Shown in pieces: positions 35,695 through 46,272 of a DNA stretch of 64,000 bases (position 1 is its first letter; each line of letters begins with the position of its first letter). The notes under the pieces were generated by a model, which was given only the letters and a program-made list of their open reading frames with translations, searched no databases and was not told the DNA's origin. Position numbers and translations under genes: made by a program. This DNA comes from Angiostrongylus vasorum (Eukaryota; Nematoda; Chromadorea; Rhabditida; Metastrongylidae): the NCBI GenBank assembly GCA_018806985.1, contig JADANN010000032.1, positions 1,943,501-2,007,500 on the forward strand, read 5' to 3'.

Positions 35695-38600
35695 TCAACG
35701 ACGCATCCTCTTCTCTGGCGGATAGTCTCCGTGACCACCGACAAAGCTTGTCATTTGTCCAGGTCCACCAGGACTTCCAAACGGGGCAGCACCACCGCCC
35801 GACGCCGGTCGTTGTTGTCCTGATGGCTCATTCTTAAAGATCTGAAGAAGGCGCTGAACTCCTTCCAGCATGTTGTTTGTCTGTGCAGGGCGTTGATTTC
35901 CCTGTGGTCCTCCGGGCCCTCCTGGACCTCCAGGCCCACCGGGACCTCCCATTGGACCTCCTGGTCCTCCTTGCTGCATCTGATTGGGAGGCGGCTGTTG
36001 AAACGGCTGGTAGGGACCACCCATGGGACCACCCATAGGCCCACCCATTGGAGGCCCTCCCATTGCAGCACCCATCTGATTCCCGCCCATCGGACCACCT
36101 TGCATCGGCTGACCAAATGGTCCTGGAAACCATGTCGTTCAGCTGATAAATTAAATGCAATTTCAACAGCGATTAATACATATAATAAACTTGCCTGGTT
36201 GGCCAAATGGCTGCATTGGACCACCATGTCCCGCTATCATAGTTGGACCTCCTGGTCCACCATGACCAGGTGGAGCACCAGGGCCGCCTGCAGCAGCCCT
36301 CATACCGAGACGCTCGCGACGAGCGGCCTCAAGCCGTTCAAGTTCCTGTTGACGACGTTGTAAATCTGAATAGAAAAAGCGGATAAATATCTTTACCTGA
36401 AACACGGTCTTGAGGCAAAAGTGACAACTTTGTCTGAGATACCGTCCATCTCTATGAGAAGAAGAAGTGATGCAGAAAAAAAACGAAAAAAAAAGTTGTA
36501 CATGAAGTACGGAGTAGACAAATAAAAGAATAATGCCTTTAAAAGTAATCTGAGACAGTATCAAGCGTTAATAGGCCGGTGTGAGAATGTTCTTGCGCAT
36601 AGTTGTTGCCTAGTGTAGCATCGGATAAACAAGTGTTGCCATGTATTACCAATGGATTGTACAGGTATAAAAAGTTGCAACTTAAAGAACGAATTAAACA
36701 ATTCAACAACTTCGGCTTTTACTGAAATTACCACACCACAGAAATCACGAGATCTTATATGTCGTTACTTCGAAACCATCTTTATATAAGGTTGGTCAGC
36801 TCTACAGAGCTCCAGAAGGAAGTACATTACATGTACAAACTATAAAAAATCACAAAAGTGGTGGAACTCAACCACGGGGAACAATAAGGCTGATGAAGGA
36901 GTTTGGTTTCCCAATGAGAAGGTAAAAATAGCCCATACACGCCATTTGTATTCGAGAAATCGTAAGATTTCTTTTCAAAAAATAAAATTAAACTAACTGA
37001 CCCTCACGAAGCATCTGAGCTTGATAGTCTTGATAAGCTAATTCCATGTCAGCTTCGAGACGACGACGTGCATCCCTCAGTTCCTCTTCCAACTGATTTC
37101 TACGCTGTCTCTCCATTTCATACAGCTCCTTCCACTTCATACCATATACAAATTCGAAACTGTTCTGTGCAGGGAAACGAGGACCGAGTTCACGTTCCCT
37201 GGATTACTCCTTCATTTGTCCATTCTACCTAACACCTGCACAACTCAAACCACAAATTCTCAAGTAGTCCATTACTCATATTCAGGTACAATTGTGCAGG
37301 TGAGAATCCGATTCAATTGAAATACAAAACTAGTTAAGCACTTAAAAATTCAAATCTCACTGCTATCAAACATGTTTCTGCTCAGCTTCCAGAACACTGT
37401 CGTTCAATTAGCATCCGAAAGTTTCTCTAACATACTTGCTTTTGAAAATGTGGCCCTCCATCTAATTCAATGTTCAATGTAGCAGTTTACCATGAATACA
37501 TTTTCTACAAATAAAAAACAGCAAAGATACCACCCATTACACATAAAGTCAGTTTTTGATAGAGTCCTCATAACATCATTGTCCCTCCACTCTGTCGTAA
37601 TAAAAATATGCCTCAACTCTAAGTTCAAGTTCCGTTACCATTATGTCTGGACTACAGCACAGATAACATAGTACAAATTACGAGAATTCATTATCTTCCC
37701 ACATTTGAAATCTTACAATATTACATCAGAGGAACCAAATAAAAATCACATCAGCTGGAATGACTACAGCCCACTTGTTTGATACTGATTGAACGACACT
37801 ATCATGTAGAAATATGGACCGTTTTTTGAGTAACTAGACTTTTCTTGAGATGGCACCAAGCCAACGACGGATCTGAAACTTACTTAATAAGCTGGGCAGT
37901 TCTAGGAATCATTCTTTCTGCAAGTCCATCGTCCTCATCTCTCGGCTCGAGAACTTCGACGATAAGAGGCTTAGGACTCCTAATACGAAGATGCTATAGT
38001 TTTCCAAAGGATTAAACAATTACAACAATTAGAGTGAGACCATATGAAGTAGCAACGGTTTCCACTTGACTAATGTCCATCTCATAACTCAAAAGATGCA
38101 ACTGGTGGTTGGATGACCAAGTTAGTATCAATCCTAGAAGATCCTTAGATCTGAGTGTTAGTATGTCAAATTCAAGTACTGCAATGAAGAACCGCACGAG
38201 CATGCCATTCCAACAATGTTGTCGCGCACTTACTACATTCCATTTACTTGGATACTTGGATGTGTTGTCTTCAATGGTTGTGCGAGTCCTAGCATGATTT
38301 CCATTTTTCGGAGTCCTGCTGGCTTAGCCATTGTGGTTCCGTAAAGCCCTTAGTTCAGCCTAGCCAAAATCTGCCCCAGGTCCTTACCACCATAGGCAGT
38401 CGCCGCCCTTGTGGATCAGGGGGAAATTTGCCACCATGCGACTAGTTTGCTACCAGGATGGTGGTGGATCCTCGTATTGGTTTACTCTTAGCTGGGCTTC
38501 CTGATGGAAACGCCGGACTCCTTCCGAGCTTGGGAGACCAGACCTTGCGAGGGGAATGAATACCCCTCTGTACATCGCAGTCCGACACTCAGGAACACTT

Positions 38601-41600
38601 CCCAGCCACGGTAAGGCGATAAAACGTTGGGAGGACTACATTCAACTACGCCGGTCTATGTGACCACACCTAATTCAGTATCTGAGATTGTAGATTCCAA
38701 ATAATTTAAAATCTCTACGCCGCAATTTACCCGGAAAAGCAAAAAGTTACACCCAATAGTAAACAGTACTGTTTACTTAGCTCCTCTCTACTTGTACACA
38801 TACACAATATAAACGTTACACGAATTACCGTTTTTCGCATTCAAGACCTACTCTGCATTCTAGTCAGAAACAGTGACTACTAAAAATACATGGTGTCACA
38901 TCAAAAACTACAAAGTCATCCAACCACCAATTGTCGATGTCATTGCTTTAGTCAACTATGATGTAGCTTTTCATCCTAACATGTCAGCATATTTTCTGAT
39001 TCAGTGAAAGTCAGCCATATAAACTTACGCAGTCAACAAGAAGACCTTTTCCTTAATAGCCGAGATGGCCTCGTTGCATGATGGCTTGCGTTCAAACTCG
39101 ACAATTCCTTCGCCGGTCGGACGACCCTTCTCATCAACTATGTGCACGGCGCGTTCAACTTCGCCAAAATGACAGAATGCATGATAAAGCATCTCATTAG
39201 ATACTGTCGGTGAGAGCTCCTTCACTCTTAGAGCTGCGCCGTGCACAGCAAAGCGAACGCGAACCTGACGTCCGTGAATAACACGACCGTCGATCGCCTC
39301 CTTTGCGCTTTCGGCATGAGCACGAGTGTCCTACGAAATCTCTTCTTAGGTAAACATTAAATCACAAGAAGCATAAAAAAAACAAAAGATATGAAAATGA
39401 AAACAATGCGCGCACAGTGCACTGGGCAAACAATCTACATGAATAGAACAGCGGCATAGTTCATCGGGTAATGTCCAGAAGATGCCTCCATAAATAAAGT
39501 GTGATACTGTAGAAAAACAAATCAGTCCACAGATCTAGCAGTCTTCGTTCACAGTTTCATAGATTGTGAATGGTCAAATTAGTCCAACTACTTTGCCTTG
39601 TGGGTGGAATAAACCGATAAATTGAGGTTATAAAAAAGTCCAATGTAATTCGCCGGTGTTACGTATAAGGAAGTCCAGGAGAAAAAAAATGTGTGACAGT
39701 ATCTTAAAGTCCACATCAAATATGTTTGGTATTCATCTAATACGTCTAGATAGCGGGTACAGATAAATGGGACTGTAGGATCAACAAAGTAAAAAACATC
39801 GTACAAAAAGACTTTTGCTGCCCAGGCACTGTGCGCAATAAAAGAACTACTAAAAGAAGTTATCATCGCGCATTCACCATTCTAAGGAAAGCGAATCCTT
39901 TCCCGCTGAGGTAGCATTCTGCGATGTCACCGTGTGGTGCGAACAGTTCCTTGAGCTCAGCTTCTTTCACTTCGTTAGGAAGATTTCCAACAAAAAGTCT
40001 ACATCTTCCAGTGAACTTCTTTTTGGGCAGATCGCCCATGAGTTCGGCTTCAGTGAACGCCATGCCCGAGAAACTGCCCATACCACGCTGGGGACCACCG
40101 CCCATTCCCGACATGCCACGAAACATGTCCGAACTTCCACCGTTGCTTGAGCGATTGCCATGATGTGTATCACGGCGCGTACGGCTGCTGAAATCAACCT
40201 ATCCTAATCGTACGATACTATAAACAGTGACGAATTCGAGTTACTGGAACCAATAAAACAAAACAGTGATGAGATTTAATAAACAAACTCCGTGTTAAGG
40301 TAAACTACAGCTATTTATGCCCATTGTTACTCACCAGAAACCAATCATTTTCTCCAAAGTCGTAACACAACACCTTCAGAACTGGGAAAATAACACTGAA
40401 CATTCATTTGAAAGTGTAGAGTGAAATGTTTTTCCAACAATACCTCAACTCCTGGGCATTTTCTATTCTTTGAATAGTTTTTTTTCACCTATAGACACTT
40501 TAATTATGCACATACACAGATAAAACAAACTCACAACAACCAGTGGACAACACGATGTCCATCTTCATTACCGTAAACGATGAAAATTTACCAAATAACT
40601 CCAAGTAACCACTAAGAAATTAAACCTTATTTCAGCGATACAACTTAGTTAGTGGTGTGACTCATATAAACCACCTGCATAAGCACAAACAAACAAATGA
40701 ATGCTCGGAATTCATCAGACATCAATTCGTTAACTCTAAAACAATATCCACATCTAAAACCCTGCCAATACCGCACATTTCCTCGTAAATGAGGACAGAC
40801 CATATACAATATCTGTAGGATAAAAAACAATGTCCTCGTCAACACTTGTATTCATGGATGTGCAGTGGTTTGCTCGTTCTTTTTCACGTACAAGATTTTG
40901 TAAATAAGACAGTTTTATATCCTTCACATAACCATTTTCGAACAATCCGTGATTGCATCAGGCATGAAGGCTTAGTTTCCGAAAAGGTGGAAATGGAAGT
41001 TTCGTATATTCGTGTTTAAATAAAAGAGAATGTTGCTCGCATAATTTGTCACGTACACTGTTCGACAAGTATTTCTGCTTAATCCTCTTATAAACTGTAC
41101 CATCAACAAATAGCTGAGGCATTTTAAGATGGCGAACTATGACATAGAATAGCTTTAGTCCATCATTCAGCAAAACGGCAATGGCGAAGATCCATTCTTC
41201 GGAACCTGAGACTTAGGCAAGAATATCGATTTTTAATTAACTAATCAATTAATTAGTAGCCAATTAATTAGTTAGTTTTGTCACCTTTATAGTATCCCAT
41301 AGATGTCCTGTATCAAGGCAATGTCTAGACATCATAAAAGACGACGACGAAGACGAAGACGAAGGAACACGTTTAGAGATATTAAACAACCCCGGAGAAA
41401 AACAAACACGTGTAGAACCCGTCAGTAAGCGAAGCCACTGCTTTCTAGTATCAATTAATATTTTTGACAGCCAACATTGACCATATTCTTCAGCTATCCA
41501 TCCACATGAATTCTTTGCCCGTATTCTTCAGCTATCCATCCACATGAACTCTATCACACTGAATTCTAAAATGAATACAGAACTCGACTAGAGATAAATA

Positions 41601-42352
41601 GTCAGTGCGAATAGTAAACATCGACTCTTTTGGAACTTATTAACCGGTAGCTTCGTCCATTGATATAGGCTAAGTTTGCAAGTGCGACGTGATGGACCTC
41701 TATAACTGATGCAGTTGTTTTTTACGTGCACTGAATCTTTTAAACAAGTCCCTAAAGTTTAGCATGTTCAGAAAACTTACATCGATAAGAGATTGTGAAA
41801 AATGTTTTCACTGCAGAATGGAACATTTTCAACAGTTTATACCACCTTGAATTTACGTATCGTCATAGTTCTCCGAATTTGAGTCAGAGAGATGTATTGG
41901 CGAAAAAGTTTGAGTAGAAAAATGAAAAGCTGTAAAGAAAGAAAATGTGCTACTGCCAGCTGAACTGAAAGTTCAAATCCTTCTTAAAAGCACTCTGGAT
42001 ACAGGATCCATGAAACAATGCTGCCAAGACCATCTTGAATATATTGTTGTCACAAGCACTTGGCCAATTAATGCAGAACTCATAAAAATCCCACCTACAA
42101 CGCAACCTATAGAAAGAAAAAACATTCGAACGATGTAAAGTCGTGTTGATGAACATGATGGTGAAGAATCCTCCATCATTTTGTTGAGACCACTGTCCAC
42201 AGAACGACTATTTTCTAATGGCTTCAACACTAACAGAAATAATACATCTCAAAACGTTCGTACCCCTCATCATCATCTCGTCCGCTTCTGCGTCGATCGT
42301 CGTTTCGTCGTTCTTCACGTGCCGGCTTCCGATCGCTATTGTGACGTGACAT
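35695..42352 (-). CDS. nono-1: DBHS-family RNA-binding protein (NONO/SFPQ/PSPC1 type)
   Basis: A nuclear RNA/DNA-binding protein of the paraspeckle family. Seven exons on the minus strand, high to low: 42352-42264, 40187-39878, 39330-39029, 37979-37884, 37198-37002, 36365-36195, 36122-35695. Total 1593 nt, 530 aa, all in frame. Order: charged N-terminus (SRHNSDRKPAREERR), RRM1 from about residue 90 (CRLFVGNLP, GKGFAFLRM), RRM2 from about 165 (LRVKELSPTVSNEMLYHAF), NOPS segment (PKPLIVEVLEPRDEDDGLA), a coiled coil (MERQRRNQLEEELRDARRRL), and a Gly/Pro/Met-rich tail ending PPEKRMRR. Arrangement and motifs are diagnostic for DBHS proteins. Intron 6 is GC-AG. Antisense open frames over the Gly-rich exon are shadows. 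Confidence 0.96.
36123..36194 (-). other. GC-AG intron of nono-1
   Basis: On the minus strand, exon 6 ends CAACCAG and is followed by GCAAGT rather than GTAAGT. The 72 nt intron ends GTTTCCAG. The joined frame (FGQPG then PFGQPMQGG) stays open. No nearby GT donor keeps this phase. Confidence 0.8.
38255..38640 (+). repeat. Uncharacterised repeat family D, copy 3
   Basis: Copy in nono-1 intron 3, antisense to the gene. Blocks shared with the 31195 copy include TTTGCCACCATGCGACTAG, TTGGTTTACTCTTAGCTGGG and GGCTTCCTGATGGAAACGCC. Ends GGCGATAAAACGTTGGGAGG. Confidence 0.75.
41232..41278. repeat. AT-rich imperfect palindrome
   Basis: AATTAACTAATCAATTAATT is mirrored by AATTAATTAGTTAG about 15 bases later. 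It could extrude as a short hairpin. Confidence 0.5.
41484..41551. repeat. Two-copy tandem duplication, 38 bp period
   Basis: TATTCTTCAGCTATCCATCC at 41484 repeats exactly at 41522, with ACATGAA following in both. Confidence 0.85.
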
Positions 42353-42360
42353 AACCAGAT

Positions 42361-42368
42361 TCTGAAGG
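42361..42368 (-). promoter_or_regulatory. Probable spliced-leader acceptor of nono-1
   Basis: On the minus strand CCTTCAG ends at 42362, nine bases before the ATG at 42352. No further upstream exon is needed for the frame. Inference from position. Confidence 0.45.
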
Positions 42369-42629
42369 AGGCTTGTTTGAGATTCTCATATACTCATCGA
42401 AAACACCAAGTATAAACGCCTCTCTATGAATTTAGAGCCATATATTCTTACAATAAGAGATATACAATCACTAAATGGAACACAAATTCCTAGCACTTAC
42501 AACATCAAGTATTAATAGCAAAGATGCTGTGTAGAGCGCCATGAGGAACATCGACATTTCCCATTTAAGACAACCTAGTACGACAAAGGTTAGGGACAGG
42601 TTGCAGGTCCTAGGAACTGCCCAAACTAA

Positions 42630-42722
42630 GGGGGGAGCGGGAGGAGCGGGAGAAGAAGAAGAAGAAGAAGAAGAAGACGCTGATGACGAAAAAGGAGGAG
42701 GACGAGGAGGCGCAGGAGGGAG
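42630..42722. repeat. Purine tract with GAA microsatellite upstream of nono-1
   Basis: GAA/AAG triplets run at 42651-42676 inside a longer almost pure purine stretch on the plus strand (pyrimidine on the nono-1 strand). The poly-Glu open frame across it is a composition artefact. Confidence 0.7.
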
Positions 42723-42779
42723 AAATCTAGTCAAACTTGCTCGATGGTTTGACAAACGCATTCGCAGCATCTAAACCTA

Positions 42780-43261
42780 TCATCTATACATCGTCTTATA
42801 AAAACCTCAGCTTTTACTGGACACTTAGGAAACTCTGTAGCGTTTCCCGTGCCAAAACGAAAAACCTTGACGGGGTTTGCTCTCCTCGAACTCAGCGAGA
42901 TCTAACCCTCCGACAAGAACTACGTCCTAGAGTACATTATAACTCACTAGTACTTTACTACTTATCCACAAGTTTTAAACAGACACTTCAGACAACACGG
43001 AAAGTCACGCACAGAACAGAACCAGGGCCACGAATGCGCCCTTAGCTCGCGGCGCCGATCGATGTCGGACGCGCACGGTCGAGCGCTCTAACCCACGGAC
43101 CGGACACTCCTCCACACCCACAGACTCTCCCAACACTCTCCGACACATCCATTCTGCCCAGTGATCCAATGGCGGCAACTTGAACGACCATTATTCGACG
43201 ATGTGAGGACATGTGACTCATGATGACTGCACTTGTTGAGCTGGTGCGAGTTTGGCAGCAG
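42780..43261. other. Upstream flank of nono-1, GC-rich near 43020-43150
   Basis: No gene motif. The GC-rich part (CTCGCGGCGCCGATCGATGT) is a possible promoter region for the divergent nono-1 / CDK5RAP1 pair. This is speculative. Confidence 0.3.
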
Positions 43262-43345
43262 TTATTGTTGTCGTTGTTGGGATTCGATGGCTAACGTTTC
43301 GGCGACTTCGCCTTCTTCAGAGCTTGGGCGTATTCTGTATTGGTC
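43262..43345 (-). mobile_element. Hammerhead-like Penelope terminus
   Basis: Minus strand 43288-43325 reads CTCTGAAGAAGGCGAAGTCG then CCGAAACGTTAGCC, with a perfect GGCGA/TCGCC stem. This is the cleanest CTGAAGA-type motif in the window. A minus-strand frame continues to 43669 without clear RT motifs. Confidence 0.55.
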
Positions 43346-43649
43346 GCTCCACTGAGTTCGAATCGGCTCTACCAATCTATCAAATGTAGTGGTTGCGTAG
43401 TGAAATATAGCTCTTCGAGTTACTCCTCGGCACAGAATAAGCACTAGCAGTAGAACGCTCGACTGTTCGAATTTCCCATTGGAGACTTTTTTTGACGTTG
43501 CCACAGAGCACAATCTCAAACTTGGGTCACGTAGTTTGAGATGCAAATGCTTACGTAACAACGGTAAATGATGTTGAGAAAAGGTGTTTACTATGTGTCG
43601 AAGATTCATAACAAAATAGACACCATTTTCTGTAGGATGATAACCATAA

Positions 43650-43850
43650 TGATCTTGAGATATTTGCAAAACTCCGGACCGTAGGTGTCTTTCGTTTCGC
43701 GTTCTTTCAGCTAGTGGTGTGCACGTTAGCTACCGGAAAGGGTAACAGCGCGTTCGTTCCCCACCGCAGACAGGTACGGTCTGGGGTTCCCATATATCTC
43801 AGCATCATTATGGTTGTATTGTTGTTGTAGGCAGCAAGTAAAAAATTTGA
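43650..43850. repeat. Collapsed foldback copy of family B
   Basis: A minus-strand arm (GAGATATTTGCAAAACTCCG) joins a plus-strand arm (GGAAAGGGTAACAGCGCGTT, CCCACCGCAGACAGG), with most of the centre deleted. It ends in GCAGCAAGTAAAAAATTTGA. Confidence 0.6.
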
Positions 43851-43859
43851 CATTGTGCT

Positions 43860-44425
43860 ATCCCGATTGCTCGGTAAATTGTCTGTAGCGCTAATGAAGA
43901 TCTACTATATAGATGGACGCCACTTTTTTTTAAGAAACTATTCACCTTTTTGTTGTGTGACAGACCACTCATGTGTTGTTCACATGAGATAAGGAGTGAA
44001 ACCCATCCAGATCTAAAAAGTAGTGTCAGAAAAGGCGCCAGATCACCTGTACTAGTGAGGCATTCGTTTTTCCGGTTGGGGTGGTGTTTGGATTACTGGC
44101 AGAATACGAGTCATCAGCACTTTGTTTAGTTCTCGTCCTGTCACTCACTTATTTACGAATACGATCTTTTTCCGTTGAAAGAAGCGAGGCTTAGCCCGTA
44201 GTGCACATGAGGATTACTTCTGTTCTACGTCATTCACTCATATTTGTTGCAGATTACCGTTTCCTACATGCTTGGTCAGATCAGGTGTTGATATCCCCTA
44301 AACGGGTTGCCTATAGCGCTGCGATTCAATCCCGTGCCCAGGGTTAGCCAAGCCTTACGCTTCTTCCCGGTAGACAAACTAATATCGAACATCTCTGGAA
44401 CGGTAAAACACTAACTGTCTAATTT
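43860..44425. other. Gene-free stretch
   Basis: No gene recognised. A weak SINE-like remnant (GATTCAATCCCGTGCCCAGG) lies near 44324. Confidence 0.3.
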
Positions 44426-44429
44426 TAAC

Positions 44430-44620
44430 TTATTGTTTACTGCCTACTCTTTTTAACGGCAGGGCATATATTGCGAAATATAACTTTAATGATGCTGAGA
44501 TATTTGCAAAACTCCGGACCGCAGGTGTCTGCGGTGGGGAACGAACGCGCTATTGTCCTTTCTGGGGAGTAACGCGTTCACCACCGCACCATGCGGGTCC
44601 TTCGCTAGCTCTTCCAGTTT
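44430..44620 (-). repeat. SINE/MITE family B, antisense
   Basis: ATGCTGAGATATTTGCAAAA, CGCAGGTGTCTGCGGTGGGG, GGAGTAACGCGTTCACCACC, CATGCGGGTCCTTCG. Preceded by the family end TTTACTGCCTACTC and GGCAGGGCATA. Confidence 0.75.
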
Positions 44621-44639
44621 TCCATGTTTCGAAGCCCAG

Positions 44640-45580
44640 GCTGTGAGAGTGCAGCTATGAAACGGGAAGGCCTAACGAGCTTCCGGTAGCTATCTTCTGG
44701 CAGAAAACATTGAAAAAGATTACCATGACAATGATGTGGTGCTATTGAAGTCCGTTGAACCACCCTCAGTGAACAGCCGTGATATGCGAAGAGAACGAAC
44801 CCAAGTGCCTCAGGTTACTAAACGAACGTCTTATCGGTTAGCATACTGAATAACAGTCTCGACCAATGCTGAAATCATAGTAATTATGAATTTCCTTCGT
44901 TCAAGAAGTTTAATAATTACGCCTAAAAGTGTTCTGTATTGCTTTCCCTATGCCTCAACACATTAGCTACATACGTATTGATTTCAATGCAAGTACTTTC
45001 CTCTTTTGCCATTCTTACTCATCACTTTCGTGCCAAATGACGTTCTAGAAAATCTGTTTTCCAATACTTATAACACGGGACTGTTTTTGGACGAATTTTT
45101 GAATCTCCGGCCAAGAATTTGGCGTGATCTTAAATGGTCACCGTAAGGATTTTTACTTCGTAGTAGTATTTCTGTTGATAATCCTAAGGTATATAACCAG
45201 TGATTTCCCTTTGTTCTTAACTCAGGAAGTTGTGCGTACAGTCTCTGTTCCTGTCGGGACCCAATTCTGGCCAATGACTATGTCCTACCCCCTTAAGGGG
45301 CTCTATGGTCATCAAAATTTGTCAGTGAAATACTCTACTTCTTTCTTTTTGGCAATGCTTATTTGTCGAATTTCGTTTCTCTTGTCGTTTTCCTTTCGAA
45401 GCTGGGCCATAAATTTTCTCTCCAAGTGCTTTTTAGAGTCTTCTGACTAACGTAGTTGCAGACCTTTGACCCGCAGCTCCATAGTGGTTTTTTTGTCCTC
45501 GAAGGCAAAAGAGTTCATGCTTTGTTCTTCTCAAAATTCCCATGCTTTAGTACCATGTAGTCCGTAGTAACTGATGGAAA
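44640..45580. other. Gene-free stretch
   Basis: Open frames at 45068-45274 (minus) and 45124-45450 (plus) overlap each other and have no motif I recognise. Confidence 0.3.
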
Positions 45581-45584
45581 TGGA

Positions 45585-45850
45585 CTCTTTCTTTGATAAG
45601 CTTACACGAGGTTGGTAAATAATCTTTATTTTCGGTTAACGTTTCGACGTCTTCGTCTTCATCAGATCCGATGGTCTGTTTTTTGTTTTGAACACTTTAT
45701 TCTAAAAAAAGCTGTTTATCAAAAAAGAATTTTTTTTGTAGCAGAGACCACTACGTTCCTCGGTGAAGGTGATGAAGACAAAGACGTCGGAACGTCACCC
45801 GAAAATAAAGACTATTTGTCAACATCGTGTAAGCTTATCGAGAGAAAAGA
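45585..45850. mobile_element. Short foldback element with paired hammerhead-like ends
   Basis: The left arm TTGATAAGCTTACACGAGGT...TTTATTTTCGG is inverted at the right (CCGAAAATAAAGACTATTTG, TGTAAGCTTATCGAG). The minus strand at 45632-45666 has CTGATGA, AGACGAAGACGTC, GAAACGTTAACC. The plus strand at 45769-45798 has the same motif with changes (GTGATGA, GGAAC). At 265 bp with no coding, it looks like a minimal non-autonomous Penelope/retrozyme derivative. Confidence 0.6.
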
Positions 45851-45921
45851 GTAAATATTGATTAGTCATGCTGAGGATAAAGGAAAGTCCGTTTTGGAAT
45901 ATGTTGGAATAATAAATGGAC

Positions 45922-46190
45922 GATAAAGCTCTCGTCGTTTATTAATCCCTGAGGGATGCGCCGTGCATCGACTTCATTAAGTATCGTTAGAGGTGATTGA
46001 ACGCATATCTGGCCTATATAATGGATCGCGGTGGTCTACAGATATATCGAGCCAGTGCTGCTGTCTTTCTAGACAAGTCTGATACAAATTCGAACCTGGA
46101 GGGATGGAAGGCTTGGTGGGTCAGGGGAGCGGGAATCGACCCCATGTGTGTTGCGGGGCGCCTCCGACCACTGCGCCACACACGCTCACT
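45922..46190 (-). repeat. tRNA-headed SINE, family A
   Basis: Antisense tail AAAGCTCTCGTCGTTTATTA to antisense head GACCACTGCGCCACACACGC. Ends 80 bp before the CDK5RAP1 start. Confidence 0.8.
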
Positions 46191-46270
46191 TTGTTATAGT
46201 CCTGTCGTTCATTACTCATATGACTGTTTATAAATTACTTACAGAGCCGCAATGTTGTATTCTCGGTTTT

Positions 46271-46272
46271 AG
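46271..46272 (+). promoter_or_regulatory. Probable spliced-leader acceptor of CDK5RAP1
   Basis: TCTCGGTTTTAG abuts the ATG at 46273 directly. Only a trans-spliced leader or an upstream non-coding exon could supply a 5' UTR. Inference. Confidence 0.45.

Larger units (their letters stand above)
40188..42263 (-). other. nono-1 intron 1, mostly unique
   Basis: The 2.1 kb first intron. It holds an AT palindrome at 41232-41278, a GAC/GAA-rich run near 41341-41365 and a 38 bp tandem duplication at 41484-41551. Neither a coding frame with motifs nor a main repeat family was seen. Confidence 0.5.

Noticed and set aside
35893..36363. Long open frames antisense to the Gly/Pro-rich nono-1 exons
   Set aside because: They arise from the repetitive GGP/GGM codons. 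The sense strand has matching splice sites, conserved DBHS domains and an uninterrupted 530-residue frame.
42541..42774. Poly-Glu/Gly-rich plus-strand protein
   Set aside because: The frame is produced by a GAA microsatellite and purine tract upstream of nono-1. No splice or start context and no domain.
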